DNA of 64,000 bases from Deinococcus koreensis (GTDB lineage Bacteria; Deinococcota; Deinococci; Deinococcales; Deinococcaceae): the NCBI RefSeq assembly GCF_002901445.1, contig NZ_PPPD01000001.1:2100001-2164000 (forward strand). The letters are read 5' to 3'. Made by a program: the position numbers and the translations under genes. Shown here in pieces: positions 42,208-54,767 of this stretch. Below the pieces are notes generated by a model. It made no database searches. It worked only from the letters and a program-made list of their open reading frames with translations, and was not told where the DNA came from. Numbering within the stretch: the first letter of the stretch is position 1; each line of letters starts with the position of its first letter.

Positions 42208-42486
42208 CTAGCCCCGCAGCAGTTTCACGGCCCGCACCACGTCCTGCGGGGTGACCTTCTCGCCGGGGTGGGCGCGGCAGCCCGAGGCGTACTGCTCCAG
42301 CACCTGCTCACCGGCGGCGTCCAGTGCGCTGCGAACCCCGGAAAACTGGATCAGGATGTCGTGGCACTCGCGCCCTTCCTCGATCATGCGCTGCAGACCG
42401 CGCACCTGACCCTCGATGCGGCGCAGCCGCTTGAGCACCTTCTCGTCGGTCTCGCTCAGGGGTGGGGGCGTGGGCACAGTGGTCAT
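42208..42486 (-). CDS. cstR: CstR-like persulfide-sensing repressor (DUF156)
   Basis: A 92-residue CsoR-family protein. Only the two cysteines C41 and C70 remain at the ligand spacing, and the copper His position is Tyr66. That Cys-Cys set without His is the CstR type, which reacts with persulfides instead of binding copper. AAAGGA precedes ATG 42486. The divergent gene encodes a persulfide dioxygenase/rhodanese, the usual CstR target, and a perfect dyad sits in the shared promoter. Confidence 0.85.
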   Translation of the reverse strand: MTTVPTPPPLSETDEKVLKRLRRIEGQVRGLQRMIEEGRECHDILIQFSGVRSALDAAGEQVLEQYASGCRAHPGEKVTPQDVVRAVKLLRG

Positions 42487-42566
42487 GGGCGTCCTTTCAG
42501 TGTAGAGCCTGGCGCGCGGATGCGGGGGAGTGGCATGAAGGCCACCCGATCCCTTCGGTCGCCCTG

Positions 42567-42596
42567 TTGACACTATACCCCCTGGGGGTTTAGCTT
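42567..42596 (+). promoter_or_regulatory. Promoter of the persulfide dioxygenase gene with CsoR/CstR operator
   Basis: TTGACA (42567-42572) and TAGCTT (42591-42596) flank a spacer holding the perfect dyad ACCCCCTGGGGGT (42577-42589), the classic CsoR-family operator form. Confidence 0.75.
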
Positions 42597-42635
42597 CGAG
42601 TCAACTGGAGCCCGCGTGGTTTCCCTGGAGGCAGC

Positions 42636-44015
42636 ATGTACCTCGAACGGTTCTACGATCCGGATCTGGCCCAGGCGTCCTACATGGTCGGCTGCCAGCA
42701 GACCGGCGAGTGTCTGGTCGTCGATCCCGCGCGTGACGTCGGGCGCTATCTGGAAGCGGCCACCGCTCAGGGCCTGCGGATCACGGCGGTCACGGAGACC
42801 CATATCCACGCCGATTTCCTCAGCGGCAGCCGCGAACTGGCGCACGCCACCGGCGCGGCCCTGCGGCTCTCCGGCGAGGGCGGCCCCGACTGGAGCTACG
42901 GCTTCGGCGACCGCTTCCTGCGCCACGGCGAGACCTTCATGGTCGGGAACATCAGGATTGAGGTGCGCCATACCCCCGGCCACACGCCCGAGAGCCTGTC
43001 GTTCCTGGTGACCGATACCCCCCGGGGTGAGCTGCCGAGCCTGCTGCTCACGGGCGATTTCGTGTTCGTGGGCGACGTGGGCCGCCCGGATCTGCTCGAC
43101 GAGGCGGCGGGCGGCGTCGACACCCGCTTCGAGGGTGCCCGGCAACTGTTCGCCAGTCTGCGGAACGAGTTCCTGACGCTGCCGGACTTCGTGCAGGTCT
43201 GGCCGGGACACGGGGCGGGCAGCGCCTGTGGCAAGGCCCTGGGCGCGGTGCCGGTCACGACCGTGGGCTACGAGCGGGCCCTGAGCTGGTGGGCGCCCTT
43301 CGTTCAGTCGGGCGACGAGGGGGGCTTCACGGCCGAACTGCTCACCGGGCAGCCGGACGCACCGGCCTACTACGCCCGCATGAAGGCCCAGAACAGGGCC
43401 GGCCCGGCCCTGCTGGGCGACCTTCCGCCCCTGCCCCGCCTGGAGGCCGAGGACGTGCGGGCCCGCCTGGAGTCCGGCGCCCGCCTGCTCGACACCCGCA
43501 AGAGGGCGCTGTACCACGCCGACGCCCCGCTGCACAGCGTCCATCTGCCCGAAGGCGACACCCTGGAGACCTGGGCGGGCTGGCTCCTTGACCCGGCCGC
43601 CCACGACTTCATCCTGCTGGCGCCTGCGAGCCGGGCCGAAGCGATCCGCCGCCGCCTGTGGATGGTCGGGCTAGACCGTGTGGCAGGCTTCATCGAGAGT
43701 GCCGCCCTGCTTCCGACCCAGCCCGTGCAGCCCGTGGCCGCCGCCGCCCTGCCCCGGGACGCCCTGCTGCTGGACGTCCGCAAGGCGAGCGAGTTCGCGG
43801 CCGGACACCTGCCGGGCGCCCGCCACCTCTTCGCCGGACGCCTGCCCGGGGTGCTGGACACCCTGCCGCGTGATCGGGAGATCGTCGTGTACTGCCAGGG
43901 GGGGGCCCGCAGCGCCGCCGCTGCCAGCCTCCTGCGCGCCGAGGGCTTCCGGGTCAGCGAACTGGCCGGCGGCTACGACGCCTGGGAGGGCGTCCGGAAC
44001 GCGCAGCCGGCCTGA
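42636..44015 (+). CDS. Metallo-beta-lactamase-fold persulfide dioxygenase with two rhodanese domains (CstB-like)
   Basis: A 459-residue sulfur-detoxification enzyme. The N-terminal metal site is [10 protein letters not shown], then [25 protein letters not shown] and WPGHG, matching persulfide dioxygenases. Residues about 270-350 are a rhodanese domain without its catalytic Cys ([10 protein letters not shown]), and about 365-459 a second one with Cys in [13 protein letters not shown]. It converts persulfides to sulfite or thiosulfate. Repression by the divergent CstR-like protein is inferred from the dyad in its promoter. Confidence 0.9.
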   Translation: MYLERFYDPDLAQASYMVGCQQTGECLVVDPARDVGRYLEAATAQGLRITAVTETHIHADFLSGSRELAHATGAALRLSGEGGPDWSYGFGDRFLRHGETFMVGNIRIEVRHTPGHTPESLSFLVTDTPRGELPSLLLTGDFVFVGDVGRPDLLDEAAGGVDTRFEGARQLFASLRNEFLTLPDFVQVWPGHGAGSACGKALGAVPVTTVGYERALSWWAPFVQSGDEGGFTAELLTGQPDAPAYYARMKAQNRAGPALLGDLPPLPRLEAEDVRARLESGARLLDTRKRALYHADAPLHSVHLPEGDTLETWAGWLLDPAAHDFILLAPASRAEAIRRRLWMVGLDRVAGFIESAALLPTQPVQPVAAAALPRDALLLDVRKASEFAAGHLPGARHLFAGRLPGVLDTLPRDREIVVYCQGGARSAAAASLLRAEGFRVSELAGGYDAWEGVRNAQPA

Positions 44016-44043
44016 GCGCCTGCGTGCTCACGCGGCCACGTGC

Positions 44044-44708
44044 TCACCCGGCCTCTTTCGGCCCCCGGAGCCCCGTTCTGCCCTCACGGGCCTGCAGCAC
44101 CGCCGCCACCTCGGCCGGCGAGACCCCGACCTCGGCCAGGGCGAACAGGGTGTGGAACAGCAGGTCGGCGGCCTCGGTCGCCAGCTCGGCGCGGTCGCCG
44201 TTCTTGGCGGCCAGCAGCACCTCGCCCGCTTCCTCGCTGATCTTCTTGAGCACCCGGTCGAGCCCGCCGGCGTGCAGCCGCGCCACGTAGCTGTTCTCCG
44301 GCAGGGTCGCCAGCCGCTCTGCGATGGTGGCGTACACGCGCTCCAGCGTGCCGTCCAGGCCAGTCCCGGAGGGTTCGCCCTCCAGCAGGGGCCGGTGGAA
44401 GCACGAGTACTCGCCCGTATGGCAGGCCGGGCCCGTCTGCTCGACGCGATACAGCAGCGAGTCGCCGTCGCAGTCGAGCCGCACGTCCACGACCTGCTGG
44501 GTATGGCCGCTGGTGGCTCCCTTGACCCACTGCTCGCCGCGCGAGCGCGACCAGTAGGTGGCCTCGCGGGTCTCCAGCGTGCGCTGCACGGCGGCGCGGT
44601 CGGCCCAGGCCTGCATCAGCACGGCGCCGGTGCGGGCGTCCTGGGTCACCACCGGGATCAGGCCGGCGGCGTCGAAGCTCAGGCTGTCCAGGCTGGCCGG
44701 TGCCGGAC

Positions 44709-44712
<4 letters not shown>
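44044..44712 (-). CDS. hisIE: Bifunctional phosphoribosyl-AMP cyclohydrolase / phosphoribosyl-ATP pyrophosphatase
   Basis: A 222-residue fusion for steps two and three of histidine synthesis. The HisI part (about 10-115) has [18 protein letters not shown] and CHTGEYSCF zinc ligands. The HisE part (about 120-215) has [20 protein letters not shown] and the [10 protein letters not shown] helix. The start is GTG 44712 overlapping the hisF stop (GTGA). Co-translation with hisF is evident. Confidence 0.95.
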
Positions 44713-45497
<785 letters not shown>

Positions 45498-45504
45498 GCC
45501 CGGC

Positions 45505-45510
45505 AGTGTA
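45505..45510 (-). promoter_or_regulatory. Leaderless -10 box of hisF-hisIE
   Basis: Minus-strand TACACT lies 7 nt before the hisF ATG, without an SD. Confidence 0.6.
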
Positions 45511-45715
45511 CCCGCCCGGCCCGGAGGGCACTGCGGCCCGCTTCGGCCGGGGCGCGGAGATTGAACCCGGTTCAGTCCTGCCGGAATGTGCAAAACCTTT
45601 AATCAATCTTCATACGACGGGGTAGGCTGCAGGCAGATCACGTCACGTCGGCCTGGTGTGACGAAGCCAGCAGCCCGGCGAACAGGCTCGCCCGTCCATT
45701 CAGTTCAGGAGAGCA

Positions 45716-46156
45716 GTGACGACTCGCAGAATTCTTCTTATCGACGACAACCCACACGACCTCGAACTCGCCCTGAGCGCCTTCGGAGACGCGCAGGCCG
45801 ATGGGGTCGAATACGCCGTGGACGTGGCGGGCAGCGGCCAGGAAGCCATGGAGCGGATGCAGCAGGCCCTGAGCGGCGGTCAGGAGGGTCTGCCGGATCT
45901 GGTGCTGCTGGATCTGAAGATGCCGCAGATGGACGGGCTGGCCGTGCTGGACGCCCTGCAGGCCGAGGAAGGGCTGCGCGATATCCCGGTGGTCATGCTC
46001 ACGACCAGCGGCGAAGACCGCGACATCCGCGCCTCCTACGAGCACGGCGCGAGTGCTTACGTCATCAAGCCCATGGACTTCAGACAGTTCCGCGAGGCCA
46101 TGCACACCATCCGCGCGTTCTGGGCCACCCTGAACCACCGCCCGCGCCTGCGCTGA
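45716..46156 (+). CDS. Single-domain response regulator (Rcp1-like)
   Basis: A 146-residue receiver with no output domain. The acidic pair is D10-D11 (LLIDDNPHDLELAL), the phosphorylated Asp D66 (VLLDLKMPQMDG), and the switch Thr and Lys are in MLTTSGED and YVIKPMD. The HDLEL and KPMDF signatures recall the Rcp1 group that works with bacteriophytochrome-like kinases. GTG 45716 has AGGAGAG upstream. No kinase is adjacent, so the partner lies elsewhere. Confidence 0.9.
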   Translation: MTTRRILLIDDNPHDLELALSAFGDAQADGVEYAVDVAGSGQEAMERMQQALSGGQEGLPDLVLLDLKMPQMDGLAVLDALQAEEGLRDIPVVMLTTSGEDRDIRASYEHGASAYVIKPMDFRQFREAMHTIRAFWATLNHRPRLR

Positions 46157-46227
46157 CCGGCTCTGCACCGACCGCCTCCGTTCTTGGGCACTCATTCATG
46201 CCCCGGAGTCCTCAGGGCGTGCTCGCG

Positions 46228-46233
46228 TAAGCT
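46228..46233 (+). promoter_or_regulatory. Leaderless -10 box
   Basis: TAAGCT lies 6 nt before ATG 46240, with no SD. Confidence 0.55.
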
Positions 46234-46239
46234 GCCCCT

Positions 46240-47067
46240 ATGCGCGTGTACATCGGTTGCGGCGGCTACAGCAACGACGACTGGACGGCCCCGGGCCTGA
46301 TCTACGAGGGCGTGAAGAAAGACGAGTACCTGGACACCTACGCCCGGCATTTCGACGCGGTGGAACTCAACTCCAGCTTCTACGCCATCCCCGGCCTGAA
46401 GGCCTTCGAGGGCATGGCCCGCAAGTCGGGGGGCCGCACCCGCTTCGCGGTCAAGCTGAACAAGGCCTTCACCCACGACCGCGCCCCCACCGACGCCGAT
46501 TTCGACCGGATGCTGCAGAGCCCCGAGCCCCTGCGCGACGCGGGGCTGATGGGGCCGTACCTGGCGCAGTTCCCCTACTCCTTCCACCGCACGGCCGAGA
46601 ACCGCAAGTACCTGCTGATGCTCGCCGAACGCTTCGCCGGGCACGAATTGGCCGTGGAACTCCGTCACGGCGGCTGGGACAAGCCCGAGGTGCGGGAGGG
46701 CATGGGCGAGTTCGGCCTGATCTGGGTCAGCCCGGATTACCCGCCGGTGGGCGGCATGCCCGAGCCGCAGGTACACGTGACCGGCGACGTGGGCTACCTG
46801 AGACTGCACGGCCGCAACAAGGGCTCGTGGTGGGAGGGCCAGAGCGCCGCCGAGCGCCACGACTACCTCTACAACCGCGCCGAAATGGACGAGTGGGCCG
46901 AGAAGATCGCCCTGGTCGAGGGGGATCTGAGCGAGCTGTACGTGTTCTTCCAGAACACCACGAAGGGCCACGCCCTGAAGAACATCCCCCTGCTGCGCGA
47001 GGCCCTGAACGCCCGCGGCGTGCCGGTGAAAACGCCTGATCCGGGGGACGACGGGCGGCTGTTGTAG
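46240..47067 (+). CDS. DUF72 (YecE-like) protein
   Basis: A 275-residue TIM-barrel-like protein of the widespread DUF72 family, with the family blocks YIGCGGYSNDDW, VELNSSFYAIP, LAVELRH and YLRLHGRN. Its biochemical role is not settled in any organism to my knowledge. Its stop codon is embedded in the left arm of a 14-bp palindrome shared with the convergent hemD end. Confidence 0.88.
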   Translation: MRVYIGCGGYSNDDWTAPGLIYEGVKKDEYLDTYARHFDAVELNSSFYAIPGLKAFEGMARKSGGRTRFAVKLNKAFTHDRAPTDADFDRMLQSPEPLRDAGLMGPYLAQFPYSFHRTAENRKYLLMLAERFAGHELAVELRHGGWDKPEVREGMGEFGLIWVSPDYPPVGGMPEPQVHVTGDVGYLRLHGRNKGSWWEGQSAAERHDYLYNRAEMDEWAEKIALVEGDLSELYVFFQNTTKGHALKNIPLLREALNARGVPVKTPDPGDDGRLL

Positions 47068-47139
47068 AAGGCTGATGGCTTCAAATCTTTAGCCATCTGC
47101 CATCAGCCTTCTGCCTTCCGCCATCTGCCATCTGCCGCC
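47066..47139. repeat. Palindrome built from tandem heptamers, convergent terminator
   Basis: Perfect 14-bp arms (47066-47079 with 47099-47112, AGAAGGCTGATGGC) extend into a tract of at least six tandem 7-bp units of the form GCCWTCN running to about 47139. It fills the space between two convergent genes. Confidence 0.75.
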
Positions 47140-47976
47140 TTACCCCGTCTTCCTCAGCCCACGCCCCGCGATGATCCCCGGCGCGTGCTCGGCGGCGGTG
47201 CGAACCAGGATGCCCATCTTGTGGGGGTTGGCCTCCAGATCGATGCGCAGGCCCAGGTCGGCGGCGGCCTCGGAGCACGCCGGGCCGATGGACACGATCA
47301 CGAGGCGGTTCAGGGCGGCGCGGGCCTCGTCCAGCAGCTTCAGGCGTTCGGCGTACTTCAGGAAGTGCAGGGCCTGGGTGCCGCTGGAGAGCAGCAGCAC
47401 GTCCGGGCCGCCCAGCACCACGTCGCGGATCGCCTGGGCCAGCGGCGCGGGGTCGAGCGGAAAGGCGCAGCGGTAGACCGGCACGCTGGTCACGCGGATG
47501 CCCGCATGGCCGAGTTCGCGCAGCATGGCGACCGGCGTAGCCTCGCCGTATTCCAGAATGACGCCGTGCTGGCCGCGCTGCAGGCCGGCCAGCATGGCCT
47601 CCATGACCTCCTGCCAGGTGTGCGGGCGGGCCACCATGACGCCGCTCAGGCCGAACTCCCTGAGGGCCTGCAGGGGTTTGTGACCCCGCGCGATCAGCGG
47701 CACGCCCCTGAGCAGCGTGAGGAGTTCGGGGTCGCGGGCGGCGAGCTCACGCAGGAACAGCCGGGTGCCCACCCCGGTCATGCAGGCCAGGGCGTGGACG
47801 GTGCCGGCCCGCAGGTCGCGCTCGAAGGCGGCCAGCGCAGCCGTCAGGTCGAGCTTCTGCTCGCGCATGGAGGGCGCTACCGTGGCCCGGCCGCCGTATT
47901 TCTGGATCAGCGTGGCCATCTCCTCGGCGCGGCGCGATTCCAGACTGAGCACGTTCAGACCGCCGAACCAATCCAT
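47140..47976 (-). CDS. hemD: Uroporphyrinogen-III synthase
   Basis: A 278-residue enzyme that cyclises hydroxymethylbilane, the branch point to siroheme and heme. The HemD two-lobe pattern is visible: VLSLESRRAEEMATLI, then DVLLLSSGTQALHFL and VIVSIGPACSEAAADLGLR. GGGAGGTGAGGT precedes the ATG. It overlaps the end of nirD by 22 bp, so it is part of the nitrite reductase operon, where siroheme is needed. Confidence 0.9.
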   Translation of the reverse strand: MDWFGGLNVLSLESRRAEEMATLIQKYGGRATVAPSMREQKLDLTAALAAFERDLRAGTVHALACMTGVGTRLFLRELAARDPELLTLLRGVPLIARGHKPLQALREFGLSGVMVARPHTWQEVMEAMLAGLQRGQHGVILEYGEATPVAMLRELGHAGIRVTSVPVYRCAFPLDPAPLAQAIRDVVLGGPDVLLLSSGTQALHFLKYAERLKLLDEARAALNRLVIVSIGPACSEAAADLGLRIDLEANPHKMGILVRTAAEHAPGIIAGRGLRKTG

Positions 47977-48329
47977 ACCTCACCTCCCTGCACCCGCACC
48001 GGGTAGGTGGGCAGTTTCACGGCCGGGTCTCCGACGTACTCGCCGCTTTCCAGATCGAAGGCGTGCCTCAGCAGCGGCGAGGCGACCTTCAGGCGGGTCT
48101 CGCCCGCGCGCGTGTAGCTGCCGGTCAGCCCGCGCGAGATCACGCCTACGCCGGTGAAGGGATCGCGGTTGCCCACGGCGAAGAGCTGTCCGGCGACGTG
48201 GAATACGGCCACCTGCTCGCCGCCCACCAGGGCACACACGCCCAGGCCGGGAAGGATGTCGTTCAGGGCACACACGCGCTCCCAGTGCAGGGCCGGGTCG
48301 TGAGGCTGGCGAGTCGGGGTCAGGGTCAT
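47955..48329 (-). CDS. nirD: Nitrite reductase small subunit (Rieske-like)
   Basis: A 124-residue NirD. It has the Rieske-type beta fold (VCALVGGEQVAVFHVAGQLF, YPVRVQGGEVWI) without the Cys/His iron-sulfur ligands, as normal for NirD. AAGGAG precedes ATG 48329. Together with NirB it reduces nitrite to ammonium in the cytoplasm. Confidence 0.92.
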   Translation of the reverse strand: MTLTPTRQPHDPALHWERVCALNDILPGLGVCALVGGEQVAVFHVAGQLFAVGNRDPFTGVGVISRGLTGSYTRAGETRLKVASPLLRHAFDLESGEYVGDPAVKLPTYPVRVQGGEVWIGSAV

Positions 48330-48407
48330 GCGGCAGCTCCTTGGGGGAGGGGGGACACGGAAGCAGGGTGGTGGAGGGTGGTCAGGCCCAGGTCAGAGGG
48401 GGGCCCG

Positions 48408-50960
48408 TCAGTCGTCTCCCCCCGCCATTGGCAACGGAATGAGTCCATGGGTAACGGCTGGGCGGATCTGGCCGCGCTCGTCGACCCACTGGATGCCGTC
48501 GTCGCGTTCCGGCGAGTTGATGAAGGTGCGGAAGCGTTCCGGCGTGCGGGGATCCTCCAGCGCGGCGGCCCACTCGTCCTGGTAGGTGCCGACGTGCGTG
48601 GCCATGGCGGCGTCGAGGTCGGTGCACAGGCCCAGCGAGTCGTCCAGGATTACCGAGCGCAGGTAGTCCAGGCCGCCCTCCAGGCCCTCCAGCCAGGTCG
48701 AGGTGCGCTCCAGGCGGTCGGCCGTCCGGATGTAGAACATCAGGAAGCGGTCGAGAACCCTGATCACCTCGCCTTCCGAGAGCCCCTCGTCCAGCAGCAC
48801 GGCGTGTCTGGGCGTCACGCCGCCGTTGCCGCCCACGTAGACGTTCCAGCCCGTCTCGGTGGCGATCAGGCCGAAGTCCTTGCCGCGCGCCTCAGCGCAC
48901 TCGCGCGCGCAGCCCGACACGCCGCTCTTGAGCTTGTGCGGGCTGCGCAGGCCCCGGTAGCGCAGCTCCAGCCGCACGGCCAGCGAGGTGCTGTCCTGCA
49001 CGCCGTAGCGGCACCACGCACTGCCCACGCAGCTTTTCACGGTGCGCAGGCTCTTGCCGTAGGCGTGCCCGCTCTCGAAGCCGGCCGCGATCAGCCGCTC
49101 CCAGATGGCCGGCAGGTCGCCCACGTGGGCGCCCAGCAGGTCGATGCGCTGCCCGCCGGTGATCTTGCAGTACAGCCCGAAGGTGCGGGCGACCTCCCCG
49201 ATGGCGATCAGCCCCTCGGGGGTGACCTCGCCGCCGGGGATGCGCGGCACGACCGAATAGGTGCCGTTCTTCTGGATGTTCGCCAGGAAGGCGTCGTTGG
49301 TGTCCTGCAGCGGCGCGTGCTCGGGACTGAGCACGTAGTCGTGATGCAGGCTCGCCAGGATGCTCGCCACCGCCGGCTTGCAGATCTCGCAGCCGTGGCC
49401 CGCGCCGTGCGAGGCCAGCACCTCGTCCCACGTGCGGTAGCCGCGCACGCGCACGAGGTCGAACAGCTCCCGGCGCGAGTGCGCGAAGTGCTCGCAGAGG
49501 TAGTTCGTGACCGCCTCGCCCAGGCGGCGCAGTTCGCTCTGCAGCAGCCCGTGCAGGCTGGGCACACAGCCGCCGCAGCCCGTGCCGGCGCCCGTGCAGG
49601 TCTTGAGGCCCGCCACGTCCCGCGCGCCCCCGCCGATCGCGGCGCACAGGGCGCCCTCGCGGACGTTCTCGCACGAGCAGATCAGGGCGTCTGTGTTGGA
49701 TGATGCCGCTCCGGGCAGCGGGGGCACGATCAGCGTCTCGGGGGGCACGCTCAGCGCCGCGCCGGAGAGGTTCAGATCCAGCAGGTCGGCGTACCGGGCC
49801 GTGTCGCCCACCAGCAGGCCGCCCAGCACGCGGGTGCCGTCAGCGCTCAGCACCAGCTTGGAGTACGTGCCGCGCACGTTGTCGCTGAGGCTCACGGTGC
49901 GGCACTCCGGCGTGGTGCCCCGGGCGTCTCCGAACGACCCGACCTCCACGCCCAGCAGTTTCAGCCTGGTCGACAGGTCGGCGCCCTGGAAGTGGACGGG
50001 CTCGCCCGCCCGCACGCCCAGCTCGCGCAGGACGTTGGCGGCGACCACCCGCGCCATCTGGTAGCCCGGCGCCACCAGCCCGTACACCCGGCCCTCGTGC
50101 AGCGCGCATTCTCCGACCGCGTACACATGCGGGTCGCTGGTGCGGCCGGTGTCGTCGATCCCTATGCCGCCGCGCTCGCCCACGGTCAGCCCCGCCGCGC
50201 GGGCCAGGTCGTCGCGGGGCCGGATGCCGGCGGAGAAGACCACCACATCGGCCTGCAGCCCTGTGCCGTCTGCGAACTCCAGGCCGGTCACGCGGCCCTG
50301 GTCGTCCGCCGTGATCTGCCGGGTGGCGGTGGCGGTGTGCACGCCGATGCCCATCCCCTCGACCGTGCGCCGCAGGGTCGCGCCGCCTTCCGGGTCGAGC
50401 TGCGCGGGCATCAGGTGGGGGGCGAACTCGACCACGTGGGTCTGCAGCCCCAGCTTCCGCAGCGCCCCGGCCGCTTCCAGACCCAGCAGGCCGCCGCCGA
50501 TGACCACGCCGCTGCTGGCGCCCCGCGCGGCCTCACGGAGCCTGTCCAGATCGTCCAGCGTGCGGTACACGAAGCAGCCCGCCGCGCCGTTGCCCGGCAC
50601 GGGGGGCACGAAGGGCACGGAGCCAGTGGCGAAGACCAGCGCGTCGTAGCGCAGCGTCGTGTCGCCCACGCCGACCGTCCTGGCCTCCACATCGACCCCG
50701 TGGGCGCGGCCGTAGACCACGCGCACGCCCGATCCCGCGTAGCCCTGCTCGGTCGCCAGGGCCAGCTCCGGGCGGGGGTCGTCGAAGTGGCTGCTCAGGT
50801 GAACGCGGTCGTAGGCGAGGCGCGATTCCTCGCAGATCACGGTCAGGCCGAGCTGCGTGGCGTCCGCCTGGGCGCGCAGCTGCTCGACCAGCCGGTGGCC
50901 GACCATGCCGTTGCCGATGATGACCACCTGGGGCGGTGGGATGGGGTGGGGTGGGGTCAT
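48408..50960 (-). CDS. nirB: Nitrite reductase [NAD(P)H] large subunit
   Basis: An 850-residue assimilatory nitrite reductase. The FAD/NAD domain opens VVIIGNGMVGHRLVEQL and has VVIGGGLLGLEAAGALRKLG. A BFD-like [2Fe-2S] domain follows (ICSCENVREGALC, CTGAGTGCGGC). The siroheme/[4Fe-4S] site has CxxxxxC in SCVGSAWCRYG and CxxxC in GVSGCARECAEARG. All cofactor cysteines are present. GGAGGAG lies directly before ATG 50960. It is the first gene of nirB-nirD-hemD. Confidence 0.95.
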   Translation of the reverse strand: MTPPHPIPPPQVVIIGNGMVGHRLVEQLRAQADATQLGLTVICEESRLAYDRVHLSSHFDDPRPELALATEQGYAGSGVRVVYGRAHGVDVEARTVGVGDTTLRYDALVFATGSVPFVPPVPGNGAAGCFVYRTLDDLDRLREAARGASSGVVIGGGLLGLEAAGALRKLGLQTHVVEFAPHLMPAQLDPEGGATLRRTVEGMGIGVHTATATRQITADDQGRVTGLEFADGTGLQADVVVFSAGIRPRDDLARAAGLTVGERGGIGIDDTGRTSDPHVYAVGECALHEGRVYGLVAPGYQMARVVAANVLRELGVRAGEPVHFQGADLSTRLKLLGVEVGSFGDARGTTPECRTVSLSDNVRGTYSKLVLSADGTRVLGGLLVGDTARYADLLDLNLSGAALSVPPETLIVPPLPGAASSNTDALICSCENVREGALCAAIGGGARDVAGLKTCTGAGTGCGGCVPSLHGLLQSELRRLGEAVTNYLCEHFAHSRRELFDLVRVRGYRTWDEVLASHGAGHGCEICKPAVASILASLHHDYVLSPEHAPLQDTNDAFLANIQKNGTYSVVPRIPGGEVTPEGLIAIGEVARTFGLYCKITGGQRIDLLGAHVGDLPAIWERLIAAGFESGHAYGKSLRTVKSCVGSAWCRYGVQDSTSLAVRLELRYRGLRSPHKLKSGVSGCARECAEARGKDFGLIATETGWNVYVGGNGGVTPRHAVLLDEGLSEGEVIRVLDRFLMFYIRTADRLERTSTWLEGLEGGLDYLRSVILDDSLGLCTDLDAAMATHVGTYQDEWAAALEDPRTPERFRTFINSPERDDGIQWVDERGQIRPAVTHGLIPLPMAGGDD

Positions 50961-51201
50961 GGGCTCCTCCGGGTCAGCTCTGATCAGGTCAGCTCTGGTA
51001 CGGAGCAGGGGGTTCCGACCTGCTCCTGCCGTCCACCGTGAGCCATGAGGGAAAGATTGTCAAGAGATTGATGAACATGATGCACGATCTGGCCGACTCT
51101 CACCTGAAAATGTAGACAACTCAGGCAGAATGTCACGCAGAAGTTGAACGTCCAGCAGATTCGGCCTTGACTTCCCCTGTCTTCGCCCGCAAGGTGGGCC
51201 C
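50961..51201. promoter_or_regulatory. Divergent nitrite/nitrate promoter region
   Basis: No gene is present between nirB and the nitrate reductase gene. Minus-strand TTGACA with a weak CACGGT 17 bp downstream could serve nirB, and plus-strand TTGACT near 51168 could serve the reductase gene. An AT-richer stretch near 51050-51130 is the likely regulator-binding area; no known operator is recognisable. Confidence 0.4.
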
Positions 51202-53295
<2,094 letters not shown>

Positions 53296-53420
53296 CAGGC
53301 CACACGACCGGAGCTGCGCCGCCTTAAGTCCCCTCCAGAACATCGTTTCCCGCCCTGTCCGGAGGCCGATGAGCCGGTCAGTTCCCCCTGTCGTCTCTCG
53401 CTGCCACCCCCGGAGGCCCC

Positions 53421-54668
<1,248 letters not shown>

Positions 54669-54682
54669 GGTACGCGCTGGCC

Positions 54683-54767
54683 GTCTGGCGGTCGTCGAAC
54701 CGTCTAAAAGTCGAACGGTCTAACAAGGACTTTCCTGTTAGACCGTTCGACGGTTTGACTGTTAGAC
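54683..54767. repeat. Palindrome built from tandem octamers, convergent terminator
   Basis: Perfect 16-bp arms (54710-54725 with 54736-54751, GTCGAACGGTCTAACA) lie inside runs of 8-bp units of the form GTCNAAMN on both sides. It separates narK from the convergent pyrC and overlaps the pyrC stop. Confidence 0.75.

Noticed and set aside
47090..47139. CRISPR-like array from the repeated GCCATCT units
   Set aside because: The units are 7 bp with no spacers, and no cas genes are near.
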